Below, piece by piece: positions 59,965 through 64,000 of a DNA stretch of 64,000 bases. The notes under the pieces are model-generated. The model was not told the DNA's origin. It saw only the letters and a list, made by a program, of their open reading frames with translations, and did not search any database. The stretch lies in contig NZ_CP126106.1 of assembly GCF_030123325.1 (NCBI RefSeq), positions 1,206,001-1,270,000 on the forward strand, read 5' to 3'. Position 1 is the stretch's first letter; each line of letters begins with the position of its first letter. The translations under genes and the position numbers were made by a program. The stretch is from Peribacillus simplex (GTDB lineage Bacteria; Bacillota; Bacilli; Bacillales; DSM-1321).

Positions 59965-60738
59965 ATGGATATATTAGTCGTAAAGTGTGGCGGCAGCATC
60001 ATTAATGAGTTATCGGAGTCGTTTTTCAGTAGTGTAAAAGAGTTACAAAACCGTGGGTACCATATTGTCTTTGTGCATGGAGGCGGACCTGATATAAATT
60101 CAATGCTTGAAAAATTTGAAATTGAACCAGTATTTGAAGATGGTTTAAGAAAAACGACCACAGAAGTGCTGGAAATTGTGGAACTTATGCTGGCAGGCAA
60201 ATCGAACCGCAGCCTCGTTCATAAATTGGAATCACATGGCATCAAGGCAATCGGTTTAAATGGCTCTGACGGCGGAATTCTCACAGGTGATTATATCGAT
60301 GAACAGAAACTTGGAGCTGTTGGTGAGATACAACAAGTCAATACGGAATTATTCGGACTTTTATTCGAAAAAGGTTATTGTCCGGTATTGACGCCCATTT
60401 CAACTACCGAAGAAGGCACTAAATTAAATGTGAATGCCGATATGGCTGCAGGGTCTGTAGCGAAGGCATTATCGGCTGCTATGTGTTTATTTGTGACCGA
60501 TGTTAAAGGGGTCTTGAAAAATGGGCAGATCATTGAGAGATTGAATGAAACGGAAACGAAGAACTTAATAAATGATGGAAGCATCCATGGGGGAATGATC
60601 CCGAAAGTCACTACAGCGCTGTCGGTGCTGAATAAAGGGATTGAAGAAGTGATGATCGTTAGCGGGAAAGATCATTTTTATCAAGACGGACAATTCATCG
60701 GTACGAAATTTCTTCAGGAAGAAGGGGTATTTCAATGA
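59965..60738 (+). CDS. argB: N-acetylglutamate kinase ArgB
   Basis: A 257-residue amino-acid kinase-fold enzyme, second step of arginine synthesis. Conserved blocks are VVKCGGSII at the start, HGGGPDIN, the DVKGVL loop and GGMIPKV near the C-terminus. The ATG at 59965 follows GAGGTG at six bases; a GTG three codons upstream is inside that site. Its stop overlaps the argD start by four bases (ATGA). Confidence 0.95.
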   Translation: MDILVVKCGGSIINELSESFFSSVKELQNRGYHIVFVHGGGPDINSMLEKFEIEPVFEDGLRKTTTEVLEIVELMLAGKSNRSLVHKLESHGIKAIGLNGSDGGILTGDYIDEQKLGAVGEIQQVNTELFGLLFEKGYCPVLTPISTTEEGTKLNVNADMAAGSVAKALSAAMCLFVTDVKGVLKNGQIIERLNETETKNLINDGSIHGGMIPKVTTALSVLNKGIEEVMIVSGKDHFYQDGQFIGTKFLQEEGVFQ

Positions 60739-61886
60739 GTAATTTATTTCCAACATATGCAAGATGGAACATTGAGCCAAAAACAGCGTCAGGATTGAAG
60801 ATTACGAGTACAGCAGGTAAAGAGTATCTTGATTTCACATCCGGAATCGGGGTTTTGAATCTTGGACATTGTCATGAGTTGGTAAAAGCGGCCATCACGG
60901 AACAGCTTAATAAATATTGGCATGTATCGAACATGTTTCAAAGTTCCCTACAGGAACGGGCGGCAAAAATGCTGGCTGATGCCTCTGGTTTAAATCAGGT
61001 GTTCTTTGCCAACAGCGGTGCCGAGGCGAATGAGGCAGCTATCAAACTAGCCCGTAAAGCTACCGGGAAAAGCAAAATTGTCACATGTCAGCAGTCTTTC
61101 CACGGCCGCACGTTTGCAACGATGGCTGCAACGGGGCAAGAAAAAATCAAGACTGGTTTCGGACCGATGCTAGCTTCGTTCGAATATGTTCCTTTTAATG
61201 ATAATGATGCAATGACAGCGGCCATCGATGAAAATACGGCAGCTGTAATGATTGAAATTGTTCAAGGAGAAGGCGGTATCCATGTTGTACAGCAATCATA
61301 TCTGGATACGATTCAAACTAAATGCCAAGAACAAGGAGCTCTCCTTATCATAGATGAAATTCAGACTGGAATAGGGCGTACAGGGAAACCATTTTCATTC
61401 CAACATTTCAATATCCAACCGGACATCATCACTTCAGCAAAGGGGCTAGGAAATGGCTTGCCAATCGGGGCGATGATTGGGAAGGAAGCGCTGTCTGAGT
61501 TCTTTAACCCTGGGAGTCATGGATCCACTTTTGGAGGTAATCCCGTTAGTGTCTCAGCGGCCGAAGCCGTGTTAAAGGAAATTTTCCAATCAGGGTTTTT
61601 ACAAGAAACCGTTAAAAAGGCTGAATACCTTGAGAGCGAATTGGCAAAAGCATTGAAGGACATGGAAGAAGTGAAAGAGATCCGCGGTCTGGGAATGATG
61701 GTCGGAATTGAATGTAAACAAGATGTCCAGGTGTTTTTAATGGAACTGCAAGAAGAGGGCTTACTTGTATTGAGTGCCGGTCCTAAAGTGCTTCGTTTAC
61801 TCCCATCCCTGACGGTCACCGAATCGGAGATCGATATGGCGATAGACAAAATTAAAAAAGTATTGGCAATAAAACAAACTATCTAA
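60735..61886 (+). CDS. argD: Acetylornithine aminotransferase ArgD
   Basis: A 383-residue class III PLP aminotransferase. The PLP lysine is K236 in ITSAKGLGNGLP; GAEANEAAIKLAR, SFHGRTFATM and IDEIQTGIGRTG are intact. It converts N-acetylglutamate semialdehyde to N-acetylornithine. The overlap with argB implies translational coupling. About 80 bases separate it from carA, and this gap holds an ARG-box-like sequence. Confidence 0.95.
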   Translation: MSNLFPTYARWNIEPKTASGLKITSTAGKEYLDFTSGIGVLNLGHCHELVKAAITEQLNKYWHVSNMFQSSLQERAAKMLADASGLNQVFFANSGAEANEAAIKLARKATGKSKIVTCQQSFHGRTFATMAATGQEKIKTGFGPMLASFEYVPFNDNDAMTAAIDENTAAVMIEIVQGEGGIHVVQQSYLDTIQTKCQEQGALLIIDEIQTGIGRTGKPFSFQHFNIQPDIITSAKGLGNGLPIGAMIGKEALSEFFNPGSHGSTFGGNPVSVSAAEAVLKEIFQSGFLQETVKKAEYLESELAKALKDMEEVKEIRGLGMMVGIECKQDVQVFLMELQEEGLLVLSAGPKVLRLLPSLTVTESEIDMAIDKIKKVLAIKQTI

Positions 61887-61910
61887 ATTTATTGAATTTT
61901 TATGGAACGA

Positions 61911-61926
61911 AATGAATAATTATGCT
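61911..61926 (+). promoter_or_regulatory. Candidate ARG box before carA
   Basis: AATGAATAATTATGCT resembles the arginine repressor box AATGAATAATTATTCAT over its first thirteen positions. A weaker copy, TTGAATTTTTATGGA, lies about 20 bases upstream. The site suggests a separate AhrC-controlled promoter or internal control point for carAB. Confidence 0.45.
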
Positions 61927-61967
61927 ATCGTATATATAAATATACATCATCTAAAGAGGTGAAGATC

Positions 61968-63050
61968 ATGAAAAGCTATCTATATTTAGAGAATGGTTCC
62001 GTCTTTGAAGGGGAACTGCTGACTAAATCGACTGAAAAAACAATCACTGGAGAGATTGTCTTTTTCACAGGAATGACCGGATATCAAGAAGTGTTGACAG
62101 ATCCTTCATATAAGGACCAGATTGTCATCTTCACATACCCGCTGATCGGAAATTATGGAATCAATGAATATGATTTTGAAAGTAAGAAGCCGCATGTTGC
62201 CGGTGTGATTGTATATGAAGGAAATATGAGCCATTCCCATTATCAAGCTAAATATTCACTTGGTGAATATTTAGACAAGTGGAACATTCCTCTTTTAAGC
62301 CATGTTGACACAAGAGCGGTCGTTAAGAATATAAGACAGGAAGGTTCCATGCAGGCTGTCATCACAGCGGAAGAAAAATACAATGTCGTACCCGGCCTGA
62401 ATGGTTTATCAGCCCACGTTGCTGAGGTATCCACAAAGGTTATCGAGTGTTTTGGGGAAGGCGACAAGCACGTGGTGATGATGGATTTCGGCTATAAAAA
62501 ATCCATATTGGATTCATTGGTCGAACAAGGCTGCCGAGTCTCTGTCGTACCATTCGATACTGAATTCGAACAAATCAGGGACTTGAAGCCAGATGGAATT
62601 TTGCTTTCAAATGGGCCTGGGGATCCAAAACAGCTTGAATACCTTTTAGGAAACATTAAAAAGATCATTACGAATTTTCCAACGATGGGCATTTGCCTCG
62701 GTCATCAATTAACGGCCCTTGCCTTAGGTGGAAATACCAAAAAAATGCTGTTTGGGCATCGCGGTGCGAATCAGCCCGTGGTCGATTTGAAAACGAAAAG
62801 GGTGTATATGAGTTCACAGAACCATAGTTATGAGGTTGATGAACCGAGCTTACAAGGAACATCGCTGCAAGTGAGATTCAGAAACGTGAATGATAACACG
62901 GTTGAGGGGCTCATGCATGAAGACTTGCCAATCTTCACTACGCAGTACCACCCAGAGGCAAATCCAGGACCTATCGAGAGTTCATTACTATTCAACGACT
63001 TTTTACAAATGATAAATGATTATAGCGGGAGAGAAAAAGCTTATGCCTAA
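61968..63050 (+). CDS. carA: Carbamoyl-phosphate synthase small subunit CarA, arginine-linked
   Basis: A 360-residue glutamine amidotransferase subunit. The nucleophile is C243 in MGICLGHQL and the triad histidine and glutamate are in QYHPEANPG. The N-terminal domain starts with YLYLENGSVFEGEL. It supplies ammonia to CarB for carbamoyl phosphate. Bacillus usually has a second, pyrimidine-linked pair (pyrAA/pyrAB); the operon shows this is the arginine one. The ATG at 61968 follows GAGGTGAAG; a GTG three codons upstream overlaps that site. It overlaps carB by eight bases. Confidence 0.95.
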   Translation: MKSYLYLENGSVFEGELLTKSTEKTITGEIVFFTGMTGYQEVLTDPSYKDQIVIFTYPLIGNYGINEYDFESKKPHVAGVIVYEGNMSHSHYQAKYSLGEYLDKWNIPLLSHVDTRAVVKNIRQEGSMQAVITAEEKYNVVPGLNGLSAHVAEVSTKVIECFGEGDKHVVMMDFGYKKSILDSLVEQGCRVSVVPFDTEFEQIRDLKPDGILLSNGPGDPKQLEYLLGNIKKIITNFPTMGICLGHQLTALALGGNTKKMLFGHRGANQPVVDLKTKRVYMSSQNHSYEVDEPSLQGTSLQVRFRNVNDNTVEGLMHEDLPIFTTQYHPEANPGPIESSLLFNDFLQMINDYSGREKAYA

Positions 63051-64000
63051 GGACGACACGATACAGACCATTTTAGTGATTGGTTCGGGGCCGATTGTCA
63101 TCGGGCAGGCCGCCGAATTCGATTATGCAGGTACACAGGCCTGCCTTGCTTTAAAGGAAGAAGGATATAAAGTCATACTGGTCAACAACAATCCTGCAAC
63201 GATCATGACTGATGATATGAATGCGGATGCTGTCTATTTCGAACCTCTAACAGTTGATGTACTTGAAAAAATCATTTCCAAAGAAAAGCCGGATGGCCTG
63301 CTCGCTACATTAGGCGGTCAAACAGGATTGAATCTTGCTTATCAATTGGATGATGCGGGGGTACTTGAAAAATATAAAGTCAAATTATTGGGAACTCCGA
63401 TCGACTCCATCAAAAAAGGGGAGGATCGTGAACTGTTCCGTGAATTGATGTTTGAAATAGGTGAACCTGTTCCCGACAGTACAATTGTCCATACACTTGA
63501 AGAAGCGTTGGCATTTGCCGACAAAATCGGTTTCCCCATCATCGTTCGTCCCGCTTATACACTCGGCGGAACTGGCGGTGGGATTGCTGATTCACTTGAT
63601 ACCTTTAAGGAACTTGTACGGGGCGGACTGCAAGAAAGCCCGATAACACAATGCTTGATTGAAAGAAGCATAGCTGGTTATAAGGAAGTAGAATATGAAG
63701 TTATGCGAGATGGCAACAATACGTGCATCACCATCTGTAATATGGAAAATATCGATCCGGTTGGGATTCATACAGGTGATTCGATCGTCGTGGCACCATC
63801 ACAGACTTTATCGGACGATGAGTTTCAGATGCTGCGTGCCGCTTCCATTAAAATCATTTCCGCTTTAGGTATCATTGGCGGCTGTAACATTCAATTTGCA
63901 CTTGATCCGAACAGCAAGCAATATTATTTAATAGAAGTAAACCCGCGCGTCAGCCGTTCATCGGCACTAGCTTCCAAAGCAACAGGTTATCCCATAGCCC
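63043..64000 (+). CDS. carB: Carbamoyl-phosphate synthase large subunit CarB, N-terminal part
   Basis: The frame starts MPKDDTIQTILVIGSGPIVI and runs open to the last base of the window, so only about 319 of more than 1000 residues are present. Blocks seen are GQAAEFDYAGTQA, LLATLGGQTGLNL, the ATP-grasp region RPAYTLGGTGGG and EVNPRVSRSSALASKATGYP at the edge. It joins ammonia, bicarbonate and two ATP to make carbamoyl phosphate. The start overlaps carA by eight bases. argF would be expected after it. Confidence 0.95.
   Translation, partial: MPKDDTIQTILVIGSGPIVIGQAAEFDYAGTQACLALKEEGYKVILVNNNPATIMTDDMNADAVYFEPLTVDVLEKIISKEKPDGLLATLGGQTGLNLAYQLDDAGVLEKYKVKLLGTPIDSIKKGEDRELFRELMFEIGEPVPDSTIVHTLEEALAFADKIGFPIIVRPAYTLGGTGGGIADSLDTFKELVRGGLQESPITQCLIERSIAGYKEVEYEVMRDGNNTCITICNMENIDPVGIHTGDSIVVAPSQTLSDDEFQMLRAASIKIISALGIIGGCNIQFALDPNSKQYYLIEVNPRVSRSSALASKATGYPIA

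Overview
This window is chromosomal DNA of a spore-forming member of the Bacillaceae, most likely Peribacillus or a near relative (the genus is an inference). Gene content and order follow two stretches of the Bacillus subtilis chromosome as I remember it: ecs-yhaA-hemEH-yhf-comK-yhj-addBA-gerP-yis-asnO, then yitK-yitSTUVW-argCJBD-carAB. Genes have Bacillus-type ribosome-binding sites (AGGAGG-like), frequent TTG and GTG starts, and strong hairpin-plus-T-run terminators at operon ends. I see no prophage, insertion sequence, CRISPR array, rRNA or tRNA.

Layout. 1-2.6 kb: end of ecsB, ecsC and an M20 amidohydrolase. 2.6-7.2 kb: a PAP2 phosphatase, the haem monooxygenase hmoB, haem synthesis genes hemE and hemH (hemY and pbpF are absent) and a TetR regulator. 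7.3-14.2 kb: tiny yhfH, yhfI, lipoate ligase lplJ, acyl-CoA ligase lcfB behind a consensus FadR operator, an HD protein, an atypical orphan response regulator and membrane protease YhfN. 14.3-18.7 kb: a YitT-like membrane protein, yhzC, competence master regulator comK, a secreted ComEC-like metallo-beta-lactamase protein coupled to a DUF3006 protein, a GC-rich intergenic repeat, and a frameshifted STAS gene. 18.9-28.2 kb: yhjD, yhjE, signal peptidase, and the AddAB helicase-nuclease. 28.3-31.5 kb: a lone trpB where B. subtilis has sbcDC, then the complete six-gene gerP spore-germination operon on the minus strand. 31.7-39.3 kb: a second acyl-CoA ligase, an MFS transporter with a DUF418 protein, yisL, yisN and asnO.

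39.3-48.4 kb is an alpha-glucan locus: cytoplasmic GH13 amylase, sugar-binding lipoprotein, a membrane-anchored GH13 homologue that has lost every catalytic residue, oligo-1,6-glucosidase and a LacI regulator, without transporter permeases. 48.4-54.9 kb carries stress and small-protein genes (SDR, yitK, DegV-type yitS, yitT, a GsiB-like KGG-repeat protein, several peptides under 60 residues, yitU, yitV). 55.0-57.4 kb has yitW, moaA and fnr. 57.6-64.0 kb is the arginine operon argC-J-B-D-carA-carB, with carB running off the end.

Most of the window is core metabolism. The least ordinary parts are the catalytically dead amylase with its permease-less binding protein, the secreted ComEC-like protein beside comK, the gene-poor 17.5-18.7 kb stretch, and the lone trpB. 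Statements about B. subtilis gene order and protein lengths are from memory and were not checked against a database.
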